Positions 1 through 8,886 of a DNA stretch of 26,017 nucleotides are shown one piece after another. The stretch's first letter is position 1; each line of letters begins with the position of its first letter. Source of the DNA: JAISFI01 sp031552335 (GTDB lineage Bacteria; Bacteroidota; Bacteroidia; Bacteroidales; Azobacteroidaceae); assembly GCA_031552335.1 (NCBI GenBank), contig JAVBMQ010000161.1, positions 1-26,017 on the forward strand, read 5' to 3'. The notes beneath the pieces were generated by a model, which was not told where the DNA came from, made no database searches, and saw nothing but the letters and a program-made list of their open reading frames with translations. The position numbers were made by a program, and so were the translations under genes.

Positions 1-2003
1 AAAATATCATCCGAATATTGTTCGTATATGATACGCTTATTATTTATACCCAGGCGTGACAAGAGATTCTCTACATAAGATTTTAATTCGTATACAGATG
101 ATTTCTCTTCCGGATGCAACCAACTTCCGGCAACTTTATTACCAGTCAACCATAATCCGAGGGTTTGAAATTCACTGTATTGGGATAGAGTCTCACCTTC
201 CCTCTTCTTATCTGCATCATAAAAATAGCAATTACCGAATTCATAAAATTTCAGATCGGTATGTTTACGATTACGATTATAAGCCACACTTTCCAAACCG
301 CCAAAAAGCAAAGTCTGTCGCATGACATTCAATTCTACACTCAAAGCATTGACCAACTTCACACAATTCTCGACAGGAAATACCGATTGCCACTCATAAT
401 AAGAGGAAGAGGTCAGAGAATTATTCAGTATTTCATTAAATCCAGCGCCAGTCAATTGCTCAGAAATAAGTTCCTGCAATGCATAACTCTGATCTGTTTC
501 TGTCAGATAAGAAAGATTTGACTTTAAGCTATCTCCGATTTCTATGTTATTATATCCGTAAATACGAAGAATATCTTCGATAACATCTACATCTCGTTGT
601 ACATCCACACGATATGTCGGAATACTTAACTGTAAAATGCCATTATCTTCAGATATAATTTCTATTTCTAAATTATGAAGAATATTTTTTATTGTTTCTT
701 CCGGAATTTCTTTACCTATCAGCGAATTTACTTTACTATAAGTCAATTCGACGATACAATTCATTACAGGATCAGGATAAATATCCTGAATTTCTCCACA
801 GATCTTACCTCCGGCAACTTCCTGAATCAGCAAAGCCGTTCTTTTCAATAAATATATCGTATTATTGGGATCACATCCTCTCTCATAACGGAAAGAAGCA
901 TCTGTGTTCAAGCCATGCCGACGGGCTGTCTTCCGAATCCAGGTCGGATGGAAGTAAGCTGACTCCAAAAAGACATCAGTTGTTTGCTCTGTTACTCCTG
1001 ATTCCAAACCTCCGAAAACACCTCCGATACACATACCTCCTTCTGCATTACAAATCATCAGATCTTGTGCACTCAGTTTCCTTTTTTCTCCGTCTAAAGT
1101 AGTAAATTCACTTCCTTCAGGAAGCGTTTTAACAATCACTTTCTCGCCTTTGATTTTATTCAGATCAAAAGCATGTAATGGCTGTCCAAGCTCATGTAAA
1201 ACATAATTAGTAACATCCACCACATTATTTATCGGGCGCAATCCTATCAATTTCAAACGATTCTGAAGCCACTCAGGACTCTCTTTTACATGTAAACCCC
1301 TGATTGTCAAAGCAGAATAACGGGGACAAGCTTCTGTATTTTCAACACTCACAGGAATACCACCTTCTTTCTGATCCACTTTAAATGCTTCGACAGAAGG
1401 CTTTGTCAAAGTTCCTCGTTCCCCATTCTGCTTTAAATAAGCAGATAAGTCACGAGCTACTCCGAAATGAGACGCTGCATCTACCCTGTTAGGAGTGATA
1501 TCTACCTCCAACACATATTCACTGGATATCTTATAATATTCTTTAGCAGGCATTCCAACCGGCACATCGTCCGGAAGGATAATAATTCCATCGTGACTTG
1601 TACCGATTCCGATTTCATCTTCAGCACAAATCATCCCGTTGGATTCCACGCCTCTGATCTTGGATTTTTTGATGGTAAAAGACTCTTCTCCTGCATATAA
1701 TTTGGTTCCATTCAAAGCGACTACCACCTTTTGTCCGGTAGCGACATTGGGCGCTCCGCAAACAACCTGTAATAACTCATCACCACCCACATCAACTGTA
1801 GTTATATGTAAGTGATCTGAATTCGGATGCACTTCGCATGTCATTACCTTTCCTATAACCAAACCTTCCAGGCCTCCCTTAACAGTTTCTACTTCTTCAA
1901 CTCCACCTGTTTCCAATCCTATGGAAGTCAATGCGGCAGACATCTCCTCCGGAGAAAGAGAAGTATCCACATAATCTTTTAACCAATTATAAGATATATT
2001 CAT
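1..2003 (-). CDS. pheT: phenylalanyl-tRNA synthetase beta subunit, 3' end outside window
   Basis: Charges tRNA-Phe with phenylalanine in the cytoplasm as part of the alpha2-beta2 enzyme. Reading the minus strand from the ATG at 2003 gives MNISYNWLKDYVDTS and an uninterrupted frame of about 667 residues to the window edge. The EMAP/OB-type tRNA-binding region (about 40–150) contains HPNSDHLHITTVDVG and CGAPNV. The B3/B4 editing region contains DITPNRVDAASHFGVARDL and NNVVDVTNYVLHELGQPLHAFD, and a later part has GLNTDASFRYERG. The family is usually about 800–820 residues, so roughly 150 C-terminal residues, including the FDX-anticodon-binding domain, are missing only because the window ends. 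It lies 70 bases downstream of the penicillin-binding protein gene on the same strand and could be read from it or from a weak promoter in the gap. Confidence 0.97.
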   Translation of the reverse strand, partial: MNISYNWLKDYVDTSLSPEEMSAALTSIGLETGGVEEVETVKGGLEGLVIGKVMTCEVHPNSDHLHITTVDVGGDELLQVVCGAPNVATGQKVVVALNGTKLYAGEESFTIKKSKIRGVESNGMICAEDEIGIGTSHDGIIILPDDVPVGMPAKEYYKISSEYVLEVDITPNRVDAASHFGVARDLSAYLKQNGERGTLTKPSVEAFKVDQKEGGIPVSVENTEACPRYSALTIRGLHVKESPEWLQNRLKLIGLRPINNVVDVTNYVLHELGQPLHAFDLNKIKGEKVIVKTLPEGSEFTTLDGEKRKLSAQDLMICNAEGGMCIGGVFGGLESGVTEQTTDVFLESAYFHPTWIRKTARRHGLNTDASFRYERGCDPNNTIYLLKRTALLIQEVAGGKICGEIQDIYPDPVMNCIVELTYSKVNSLIGKEIPEETIKNILHNLEIEIISEDNGILQLSIPTYRVDVQRDVDVIEDILRIYGYNNIEIGDSLKSNLSYLTETDQSYALQELISEQLTGAGFNEILNNSLTSSSYYEWQSVFPVENCVKLVNALSVELNVMRQTLLFGGLESVAYNRNRKHTDLKFYEFGNCYFYDADKKREGETLSQYSEFQTLGLWLTGNKVAGSWLHPEEKSSVYELKSYVENLLSRLGINNKRIIYEQYSDDI

Positions 2004-2043
2004 TTTTGAAAAATATTTCTATTGCATTTAATAAAAAGAATGG

Positions 2044-2051
2044 CAAATTTA
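2044..2051 (-). promoter_or_regulatory. possible -7 element for pheT
   Basis: On the minus strand the gap between the penicillin-binding protein gene and pheT contains TAAATTTG, an exact match to the Bacteroidetes -7 consensus TAnnTTTG, about 40 bases before the pheT ATG. No TTTG lies at the usual 19–21-base distance upstream, so this is only half of a promoter and may be chance in AT-rich DNA. Confidence 0.3.
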
Positions 2052-2073
2052 CAAATTATTTTCTGATTGTAAA

Positions 2074-4431
2074 TTATTGGAATAAATCATCAATACCTTC
2101 CGGATCAATTCCATCACCCACTGTCTCTGAAGAAGTTGAATCTTTTTTACAAACATTTCTGTAGAGAGGATCTACATAAAATGTTTCCGATTGAGAATAT
2201 CCCAAAGCGCTGTCTGTATATACTTTTTTCATAAAAATACCAAAAACGGGAAGCGCTATAGCAGCCGCCTGCCCCTCTGCCATCCGGTCAAAGTGAATAG
2301 AACGGTCTTCTCCTCCTACCCAAACCCCTCCTACCAATGATGGAGTAAATCCCATAAACCACCCATCGGAATTATTTTGTGTTGTACCTGTTTTTCCTCC
2401 CATTGGAGCAGCAACTCCATAACGACGAATACGACTACCGGTTCCGCCATCAACTACTGCGCGTAACATATCCAACATTTTCGCTGCTGATTCTTCACTC
2501 AACACCTCATGCATCTGAGGAGTAAATGTTGCCAAAATATTACCAAAACCATCTTCTATGCGCGTTACATATACAGGATCTACACGTACACCCCGGTTGG
2601 CAAAAGCAGAATAACCACTCACCATTTCGGCAATAGAAACATCACATGGGCCCAAGCACAATGACACTACCGGATCTATATGACCTTTTATTCCATAAGA
2701 ATGAAGTGTTCTCACAAAAGCATAGGGATTCAGATGACTCATCAGATAAGCAGTCACCCAATTGTCGGAATTTTGCAAACCCCATTTGATCGAGACCATT
2801 TCCCCTACCCTCCTGGCCGGATTCCGGGGTCTCCAAATTCTACCGGATTCCGTAATCAATTCCTGCTGTACATGAAGCATCTGATCGCAAGGAGTAAAAC
2901 CCTCTTCCATCGCCAAAGAATACAAATAGGGTTTAACGGTAGAACCTATCTGCCGGCGCCCCATATTCACCATATCATATTGAAAGAACTGGTAATTTGG
3001 ACCTCCGACATAAGCTTTCACATGACCGGAACGAGGATCCATAGCCATAAATCCTGAACGGAGATAACTTTTCATATAAGTAATAGAATCCCAAGGGGTC
3101 ATAATAGTATCTTTGGGCCCGCTCCATGAAAAAACAGTCATCTCAACCGGCTGATTGAATATTTTCCTGATTTCTTTTTCTTTTTTACCTTCTTTCTCCA
3201 ATGTTCTGTAACGATCGGTTAATCGCATGGAACGAAGCATTATAGCTTCAATATCTTCATCTTTCACAGAACGGGATTCTGTAAAAGGCCCTCTTTTCCG
3301 GCCTGCCTTTTCTTTAAAAAATAAAGGCTGCATGGTTTGTCCGATATGCTCTTCGACCGCCTCTTCTGCATATTTTTGCATATGAGAATCCAGCGTAGTA
3401 TATATCTTCAATCCGTCAATATACAAGTTATAAAATTCACCCCCTGATTTTTTATTTTTGTTGCACCAGCCATACAAGGGATTTGTTTCCCAAGCCAGCG
3501 AATCGTCCGAATACTTTTGTTTTTGCCAATCTTTATAATCGCTTTTCTGTGGCTTTTTAGCCATCAGCATCAAACGTAAATATTCCCGAAAATAAGGAGC
3601 CAGACCGTCTTTATGGTCTACTTTGTTGTATTTTAACTCAAGAGGTACCTGTTGTAAAGAATCTCTATCAGCTTCCGAAAGATAGCCATACCTGCACATC
3701 TGATCCAATACCACATTGCGCCTGCCCTGACAAGCTTCCAGCCTTCTTCTGGGATTATATAGTGAAGGATTTTTACACATCCCTACCAATGTGGCCGCCT
3801 CATCTATAGACAATGTTTTAGGAGACTTGCTGAAATAAACCCAGGCAGCCGAATGTATCCCTACCGCATTATTCAGGAAGTCGAACTTATTGAGATACAT
3901 GTTGATGATTTCCTCTTTGGTATAGAATCGTTCCAACTGAACTGCAATCACCCATTCAATCGGTTTTTGAAATATACGTTCTACAAAATTATTGGCACGG
4001 GGAGAATAAAGCTGTTTTGCCAATTGTTGGGTAATCGTACTCCCACCCCCAGCGTTAGATTGTCTGAAAAGTCCCCCCTTGATCACAGCCCGCATCAATG
4101 CATATGCATCAATTCCCGAATGTTTGGTAAAACGTGCATCTTCTGTTGCAATCAAAGCATTGATCAATTCCGGAGAAAGATCCTGATAACCTGCATAAAT
4201 ACGATTCTCTTTACTTTGGGCATAAGTTCCCAAAAGTTTCTGATCTGCAGTAAAAACCTGGGATGCATATTTATCGATAGGATTTTCAAGGTCTTCTACC
4301 GGTGGCATATAACCAATCACACCATTAGTAATTAAAACAAAGATCAGTATAACTGACAATATACTTCCGGTAAAAAGTATCCAGAACCATTTTATTATCT
4401 TCTTGGCAAAAGCAGGGCCTTTTTTCTTCAT
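2074..4431 (-). CDS. mrcA: class A penicillin-binding protein 1A (transglycosylase/transpeptidase)
   Basis: Bifunctional peptidoglycan synthase that polymerises lipid II and cross-links the stem peptides on the outer face of the inner membrane. The 785-residue protein has a short basic N-terminus and one membrane anchor (about 13–37). The GT51 domain shows EDARFTKHSG with catalytic Glu97, GGSTITQQLAKQL (129–141) and ERFYTKEEIINMYLNK (167–182). The transpeptidase domain shows S497-TVK, S555-DN and K680-TG with the usual GGKTGTT context. Length is normal for the Bacteroidetes PBP1A group. ATG at 4431 is the only sensible start. A full -33/-7 promoter lies upstream, divergent from pyrB. The linker between the two domains (about 290–440) is Lys/Glu-rich and unlike the enterobacterial protein. 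The symbol is by family analogy. Confidence 0.95.
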   Translation of the reverse strand: MKKKGPAFAKKIIKWFWILFTGSILSVILIFVLITNGVIGYMPPVEDLENPIDKYASQVFTADQKLLGTYAQSKENRIYAGYQDLSPELINALIATEDARFTKHSGIDAYALMRAVIKGGLFRQSNAGGGSTITQQLAKQLYSPRANNFVERIFQKPIEWVIAVQLERFYTKEEIINMYLNKFDFLNNAVGIHSAAWVYFSKSPKTLSIDEAATLVGMCKNPSLYNPRRRLEACQGRRNVVLDQMCRYGYLSEADRDSLQQVPLELKYNKVDHKDGLAPYFREYLRLMLMAKKPQKSDYKDWQKQKYSDDSLAWETNPLYGWCNKNKKSGGEFYNLYIDGLKIYTTLDSHMQKYAEEAVEEHIGQTMQPLFFKEKAGRKRGPFTESRSVKDEDIEAIMLRSMRLTDRYRTLEKEGKKEKEIRKIFNQPVEMTVFSWSGPKDTIMTPWDSITYMKSYLRSGFMAMDPRSGHVKAYVGGPNYQFFQYDMVNMGRRQIGSTVKPYLYSLAMEEGFTPCDQMLHVQQELITESGRIWRPRNPARRVGEMVSIKWGLQNSDNWVTAYLMSHLNPYAFVRTLHSYGIKGHIDPVVSLCLGPCDVSIAEMVSGYSAFANRGVRVDPVYVTRIEDGFGNILATFTPQMHEVLSEESAAKMLDMLRAVVDGGTGSRIRRYGVAAPMGGKTGTTQNNSDGWFMGFTPSLVGGVWVGGEDRSIHFDRMAEGQAAAIALPVFGIFMKKVYTDSALGYSQSETFYVDPLYRNVCKKDSTSSETVGDGIDPEGIDDLFQ

Positions 4432-4502
4432 TTCTTATAATATCACTAGATATGTTTTTCATAGTTCAACTACTCAAAACACATTTTTATCATTTTAAAG
4501 TG

Positions 4503-4535
4503 CAAAAATAGAGAATAAAATGCAGACTGAACAAA
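4503..4535 (-). promoter_or_regulatory. promoter of the penicillin-binding protein gene
   Basis: Minus-strand TTTG (4535–4532), 21 bases, then TATTTTTG (4510–4503): a full match to the Bacteroidetes TTTG-N19–21-TAnnTTTG promoter. It gives a leader of about 65 bases before the ATG at 4431. Confidence 0.6.
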
Positions 4536-4596
4536 AAAATTGAAAGTTTAATGCTTTTTGAAGTTTTTTTTCTCATCAAAATTCAAATTTTATTCC

Positions 4597-4604
4597 TACT
4601 TTTG
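4597..4604 (+). promoter_or_regulatory. -7 element of the pyrB promoter
   Basis: TACTTTTG matches TAnnTTTG exactly and sits 35 bases before the pyrB ATG. No clear -33 TTTG is present at the usual distance, so the -33 half is weak. No attenuator hairpin with a T tract is visible between this element and pyrB. Confidence 0.5.
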
Positions 4605-4639
4605 TAAGCAACATTAAGTCGTTAATAGCATCCTATCAT

Positions 4640-5557
4640 ATGAAAAAGGAAAGTTTAGTATCCATTTCCGACTACACAAAGGAAGACATTCTGCAATTCA
4701 TCCGCAAAGCAAGCCTGTTTGAAGAAAATCCTAACAGAAAATTGCTGGAAGGTAAAATTTGCGCCACCTTATTTTTCGAACCGTCCACCCGCACACGTTT
4801 GAGTTTTGAAACTGCGGTTAACCGTCTTGGCGGACGTATCATTGGTTTTTCTGACGCAGCTACCACCAGTTCTTCCAAAGGAGAAACATTGAAAGATACC
4901 ATCCTGATGGTAAGCAATTATGCGGATATTATTATCATGCGACACCATCTGGAAGGTGCGGCACGGTATGCATCAGAAATAACAAAAGTCCCCATTATCA
5001 ATGCCGGTGATGGCGCCAATCAGCACCCAAGTCAGACATTGTTGGACATCTACTCCATTTATAAAACCCAAGGTAAACTGGACAATCTTCAAATCACCAT
5101 GGTGGGTGACCTGAAATACGGACGTACCGTACATTCACTCATTGTAGGGATGTCACACTTTAATCCAACGTTCCATTTTGTAGCTCCCGATGAACTGAGG
5201 ATTCCGGATACTTATAAAACCTATTGTGACAATCATCATATCCCCTATTACGAATATACGGATTTCTCAGAAGAAGTCATTAACCAGTCTGACATCCTGT
5301 ATATGACCCGGGTACAACGGGAACGATTTACCGATTTGATGGAATATGAAAAAGTAAAGAATGTGTACATTCTCCGAAACAATATGTTAGATAATAGTAA
5401 AGAGAATCTGAGGATATTACATCCGCTACCGAGGGTCAATGAAATCGCGTATGATGTAGATGATAATCCGAAAGCCTATTTCATCGAACAAGCCAAGAAC
5501 GGATTATTTGCCCGTCAGGCTATCATTTGTGAAGCTTTGGGAATTGAAGTAAAATAG
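4640..5557 (+). CDS. pyrB: aspartate carbamoyltransferase catalytic subunit
   Basis: Catalyses carbamoyl phosphate + L-aspartate to N-carbamoyl-aspartate, the committed step of pyrimidine synthesis. The 305-residue length is typical. The carbamoyl-phosphate site FFEPSTRTRLSFE (45–57) is intact, followed by the 80s loop SSSKGET with Lys80, GDGANQHPSQTLLD (123–136) and the aspartate-side LHPLPRVNEI (260–269). The ATG at 4640 gives MKKESLVSISDYTKEDI, the family's usual N-terminus. pyrI begins about 50 bases downstream, so the enzyme is expected to assemble as the class B type with regulatory subunits. Confidence 0.98.
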   Translation: MKKESLVSISDYTKEDILQFIRKASLFEENPNRKLLEGKICATLFFEPSTRTRLSFETAVNRLGGRIIGFSDAATTSSSKGETLKDTILMVSNYADIIIMRHHLEGAARYASEITKVPIINAGDGANQHPSQTLLDIYSIYKTQGKLDNLQITMVGDLKYGRTVHSLIVGMSHFNPTFHFVAPDELRIPDTYKTYCDNHHIPYYEYTDFSEEVINQSDILYMTRVQRERFTDLMEYEKVKNVYILRNNMLDNSKENLRILHPLPRVNEIAYDVDDNPKAYFIEQAKNGLFARQAIICEALGIEVK

Positions 5558-5609
5558 CACCTTGTATACCTCCATATCCGGATACGCTGCATCAATTTTA
5601 TTTATTAAT

Positions 5610-6071
5610 ATGGGAACAAAGAAAAAAGAATTACAAGTTGCTGCTTTGGAAAACGGCACTTCCATAGATCATATTCCTACCGAACAACTCTTCCAGGTTG
5701 TACGCTTGTTGGGAATTGAAGATCTCAAATCCAGGGTGACCATCGGCTACAATCTTGACAGTAAAAAGATGGGAAAAAAGGGAATTATTAAGATATCTGA
5801 TAAATTTTTTCAGGAAGAAGAAATTAACAGGATTTCTTTAATTGCTCCGAATGTCAACCTGAATATTATCCGGGATTATGATGTGGTTGAGAAAAAGAAA
5901 GTTACTCTTCCGAATAAATTAATAGGACTGGTCAAGTGTAATAATCCCAAATGCATTACAAACAATGAACCAATGCGTACAGAATTTGAAGTTATTGACA
6001 ATGAGAATGTCACACTTAAGTGTCATTATTGTGAAAAAAAAGTTGAAAAAAAAGATATTGAAATTATTTGA
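5610..6071 (+). CDS. pyrI: aspartate carbamoyltransferase regulatory subunit
   Basis: Binds nucleotide effectors and links PyrB trimers into the allosteric holoenzyme. From ATG 5610 the protein has 153 residues, the family norm, and starts MGTKKKELQVAALENGTSIDHIP. The frame stays open upstream to a TTG at 5562, but those 16 residues (MYTSISGYAASILFIN) have no family counterpart, so 5610 is preferred. The zinc-binding cysteines are Cys110, Cys115, Cys138 and Cys141, in the classic C-x4-C … C-x2-C pattern. It follows pyrB by 52 bases and precedes the flavin reductase gene by 3. Confidence 0.95.
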   Translation: MGTKKKELQVAALENGTSIDHIPTEQLFQVVRLLGIEDLKSRVTIGYNLDSKKMGKKGIIKISDKFFQEEEINRISLIAPNVNLNIIRDYDVVEKKKVTLPNKLIGLVKCNNPKCITNNEPMRTEFEVIDNENVTLKCHYCEKKVEKKDIEII

Positions 6072-6074
6072 GCT

Positions 6075-6641
6075 GTGAAACAAACCTGGAAACCCGGAAA
6101 TATGATATATCCTTTACCTGCCGTCATGATTAGTTGCGGGGGCAAGGAAGAAGAATTCAACATCTTAACTGTCAGTTGGGTAGGAACATTATGTACCAAT
6201 CCTCCTTTATGTTATATTTCGGTCCGGCCGGAACGGTATTCCTACCCTATTATCAAAAAAAATATGGAGTTTGTCATCAACCTGACGACTACAGACCTGG
6301 CTTTTGCAACTGATTGGTGTGGCGTCAGATCCGGTGCTGATCATGCCAAATTCAAAGAAATGAATTTAACCCCGGGAAAAGCTGTTTTTATAAAGGCTCC
6401 CATCATAGAAGAAGCCCCGGTCAATATAGAGTGTAAAGTAACAGAAATCAAACCATTGGGTTCTCACGACATGTTTATTGCTGAAGTAGTAAATGTGTTA
6501 GCTGATGATAAATACCTAGATCCCAAGACCGGCGCTTTTGACATGCAAAGAGCCAATCTTCTGGCATATTCCCATGGAAAATATTATGAATTGGGGAATT
6601 TCATCGGAAAATTCGGATGGAGTGTGAAAAAGCAAAAATAA
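6075..6641 (+). CDS. flavin reductase-like (flavoredoxin-type) FMN-binding protein
   Basis: Member of the flavin reductase-like split-barrel fold, which binds FMN and passes electrons from NAD(P)H or a partner; the physiological substrate is not shown by the sequence. At 188 residues it has the family's shape: LTVSWVGTLCTNPPLCYISVRPERYS near 33–58, FVINLTT near 73–79, and WCGVRSGADHAKF at about 88–100. The start is a GTG at 6075, three bases after the pyrI stop; it gives MKQTWKPGNMIYPLPAVMIS, which agrees with the family better than the internal ATG at Met12. The spacing implies translation from the pyrBI transcript. Confidence 0.85.
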   Translation: MKQTWKPGNMIYPLPAVMISCGGKEEEFNILTVSWVGTLCTNPPLCYISVRPERYSYPIIKKNMEFVINLTTTDLAFATDWCGVRSGADHAKFKEMNLTPGKAVFIKAPIIEEAPVNIECKVTEIKPLGSHDMFIAEVVNVLADDKYLDPKTGAFDMQRANLLAYSHGKYYELGNFIGKFGWSVKKQK

Positions 6642-6642
6642 C

Positions 6643-7323
6643 ATGAAGAAAAAAACATTTTGCTATATTGTTTTGCTGTTATTCTGTATCAACAAACTAT
6701 CTGCCCAGCAAAAATTACCATATAACACTAATGACAAAAAAGTCAACTGGGGAGTTAAAATAGGGTTCAATTCGGCCGTCCCAAATGCAAATATACAAAC
6801 CGAACAAGGCAATCTGACATCTAAAACCACCAACAAAGTAGGATATCTGATCGAATGCTTTTCCCGTATCAATGTCAAAAAACTATTTTTGCAACCTGAA
6901 ATTTCCTACAGTACAACAAAAGAAAGCATACATTTCCAAGGGAATGATAAAAGTCCCCTTCTGAATGTTGTCGATATCAACATCAATGCCTTCGATGTCG
7001 CAACTGTTATCGGATACAATACGGTCAAACAAAATGAATGTGGGCTAAGCTTATTTGCCGGAATAAAAGGTAAATATGCTTATGAAATAAATATTAAACC
7101 ATCTGAAATTGAGAAAATAACGGAAACCGATCCTTTTTATAATCTATACCTAACTACCGGTGTCGGGATTAATGTCTCTCACCTTTTTTTTGATTTGAGA
7201 TATGATTTTGCTTTATTCCGGAATGAAACCAGCATACAAAACAGTTCTTCTGTATCATACAATGAAATTATCATCGACAAAAGGAGTAATATCTTAAATT
7301 TTTCTGTAGGATTTATGTTTTAG
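6643..7323 (+). CDS. small outer-membrane beta-barrel protein (porin/PorT-like family)
   Basis: A 226-residue secreted protein of the Bacteroidetes outer-membrane beta-barrel type. Residues 1–21 (MKKKTFCYIVLLLFCINKLSA) form a signal peptide with a likely signal peptidase I cut after SA. The rest alternates hydrophobic and polar residues in strands of about 10, starting VNWGVKIGFNSAVPNA, with further strands such as VGYLIECFSRI, LFLQPEISYST and LSLFAGIKGKYAYEI. It ends in an aromatic residue (NFSVGFMF), as barrel proteins often do. It begins one base after the flavin reductase stop and so probably ends the pyrBI transcription unit. Substrate or partner is unknown. Confidence 0.8.
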   Translation: MKKKTFCYIVLLLFCINKLSAQQKLPYNTNDKKVNWGVKIGFNSAVPNANIQTEQGNLTSKTTNKVGYLIECFSRINVKKLFLQPEISYSTTKESIHFQGNDKSPLLNVVDININAFDVATVIGYNTVKQNECGLSLFAGIKGKYAYEINIKPSEIEKITETDPFYNLYLTTGVGINVSHLFFDLRYDFALFRNETSIQNSSSVSYNEIIIDKRSNILNFSVGFMF

Positions 7324-7374
7324 AATTCATGCCTTCCGATTCATTTAAAACCTTGAAATAAAATTTATTTACTC

Positions 7375-7405
7375 TTCGGATTTTGCTTAAAAATAATTAC
7401 CTTTG
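7375..7405 (+). promoter_or_regulatory. glyA promoter
   Basis: TACCTTTG (7398–7405) is an exact -7 consensus. TTCG (7375–7378), one mismatch from TTTG, lies 19 bases upstream, the canonical spacing. Transcription would start about 25 bases before the glyA ATG. Confidence 0.55.
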
Positions 7406-7434
7406 CGGCTTATCCAAATTAAATAAATAATGCA

Positions 7435-8715
7435 ATGAAAAGAGACAATGCAATTTTCGACATTATCGAAAGAGAATATCAACGTCAATTAAAAGGAATT
7501 GAGTTGATAGCTTCCGAGAACTTTGTAAGCGATCAGGTAATGCAAGCTATGGGCTCCTGTCTAACCAATAAATATGCCGAAGGATATCCGGGGAAACGTT
7601 ACTATGGAGGATGCGAAGTGGTTGACCAAAGCGAACAAATTGCCATTGACAGACTTAAACAAATATTTGGGGCAGAATGGGCAAATGTTCAGCCTCACTC
7701 CGGCGCTCAGGCTAACATGGCAGTATTTCTGGCATGTATGAATCCCGGAGATAAATTCCTGGGATTGAATCTTTCTCACGGAGGACACTTAACACACGGT
7801 TCTCCCGTTAACTTCTCCGGACTTATCTATCAAGCTTTAGAATACAATGTAGGAGAAAACACCGGAAGAGTTGATTACGATCAATTGGAAAGTGTTGCCT
7901 TGAAAGAAAAACCAAGGATGATCATTGCCGGCGCTTCTGCTTACTCCCGCGAATGGAATTATGCACGCATCCGGAAAGTTGCCGATCAGATCGGAGCTAT
8001 TTTCATGGTTGACATGGCTCACCCGGCCGGTTTGATTGCAGCCGGTGTATTGGATAATCCTTTGCGCCATGCTCACATTGTAACATCTACCACACACAAA
8101 ACATTGCGTGGTCCTCGCGGAGGCATTATCCTTTTGGGAAAAGATTTCGAAAACCCATGGGGAAAGAAAACCCCCAAAGGAGAAATCCGCATGATGTCAG
8201 CATTATTGGATTCAGCTGTATTCCCAGGAGTACAGGGAGGTCCGTTAGAACACGTTATTGCAGCTAAAGCTGTTTCTTTTGGAGAAGCTTTGGAACCGTC
8301 ATACAAAGAATATCAACAGCAAGTACAAAAAAATGCAGCTGCTATGGCCCAGGCTTTCAAAGACAAAGGATACAAAATTGTTTCTGAAGGAACGGATAAT
8401 CACCTGATGTTGATCGACCTTCGCTCCAAATTCCCCAATCTAACAGGAAAAGAAGGAGAAAACGCATTGGTATCCGCTGATATCACCACCAATAAAAACA
8501 TGGTACCCTTCGACAGTAGAAGCCCGTTCCAGACTTCCGGTTTACGCTTCGGAACACCTGCCATTACTACCCGTGGCGCCAAAGAACCTTTGATGGAAGA
8601 AATCGTAGAATTGATTGACACTGTCTTGTCAAATGTAGGAAATGAAGCTACTATCAAGATTGTCAGAGAAAAAGTAAACGGAATAATGAAAGGGTTTCCT
8701 TTGTTTGCGTGGTAA
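7435..8715 (+). CDS. glyA: serine hydroxymethyltransferase
   Basis: PLP enzyme converting serine + tetrahydrofolate to glycine + 5,10-methylene-tetrahydrofolate, the main cytosolic source of one-carbon units. The 426-residue protein carries ELIASENFVS (23–32), KYAEGYPGKRYYGGCE (46–61), MVDMAHPAGLIAAG (191–204) and the PLP-lysine motif VTSTTHKTLRGPRGG with Lys222. Length and motifs are complete. It has its own promoter upstream and an intrinsic terminator about 80 bases after the stop, so it is probably monocistronic. Confidence 0.98.
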   Translation: MKRDNAIFDIIEREYQRQLKGIELIASENFVSDQVMQAMGSCLTNKYAEGYPGKRYYGGCEVVDQSEQIAIDRLKQIFGAEWANVQPHSGAQANMAVFLACMNPGDKFLGLNLSHGGHLTHGSPVNFSGLIYQALEYNVGENTGRVDYDQLESVALKEKPRMIIAGASAYSREWNYARIRKVADQIGAIFMVDMAHPAGLIAAGVLDNPLRHAHIVTSTTHKTLRGPRGGIILLGKDFENPWGKKTPKGEIRMMSALLDSAVFPGVQGGPLEHVIAAKAVSFGEALEPSYKEYQQQVQKNAAAMAQAFKDKGYKIVSEGTDNHLMLIDLRSKFPNLTGKEGENALVSADITTNKNMVPFDSRSPFQTSGLRFGTPAITTRGAKEPLMEEIVELIDTVLSNVGNEATIKIVREKVNGIMKGFPLFAW

Positions 8716-8730
8716 AAAGTACTTTTGTAA

Positions 8731-8751
8731 TTTTGAATTTTGAATTTTGAA
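8731..8751 (+). repeat. triplicate 7-base tandem repeat after glyA
   Basis: TTTTGAA is repeated three times without error. The reverse complement, ATTCAAAATT, appears at 8781–8790, so the segment could also form an AT-only stem just before the glyA terminator. Function unknown. Confidence 0.7.
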
Positions 8752-8794
8752 TCATTTTTTCTTGTGTAAACCAATTTAGAATTCAAAATTTATA

Positions 8795-8832
8795 AAATAA
8801 TCCCAGCCGATTCGTCAGTTGGGATTATTTTT
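8795..8832 (+). terminator. intrinsic terminator of glyA
   Basis: An 11-bp perfect stem (AAATAATCCCA at 8795–8805 with TGGGATTATTT at 8820–8830), a 14-base loop and a run of Ts. The A-rich left flank means it could also stop transcripts from the minus-strand lipoprotein gene on the other side. Confidence 0.85.
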
Positions 8833-8886
8833 AGTTTTAGCAAATATTTTTCAGATTAACAACCTGACATACTTTCTATAATACTC

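Noticed and set aside
692..1102. Plus-strand open frame of 136 codons
   Set aside because: It is antisense to pheT, whose reading continues through it with all family motifs; composition-driven shadow frame.
3853..4335. Plus-strand open frame of 160 codons
   Set aside because: Antisense to the GT51 domain of the penicillin-binding protein; no recognisable protein features.
5562..5609. Upstream TTG extension of pyrI (16 extra residues)
   Set aside because: Residues before Met at 5610 do not fit the family; ATG 5610 gives the standard 153-residue protein.
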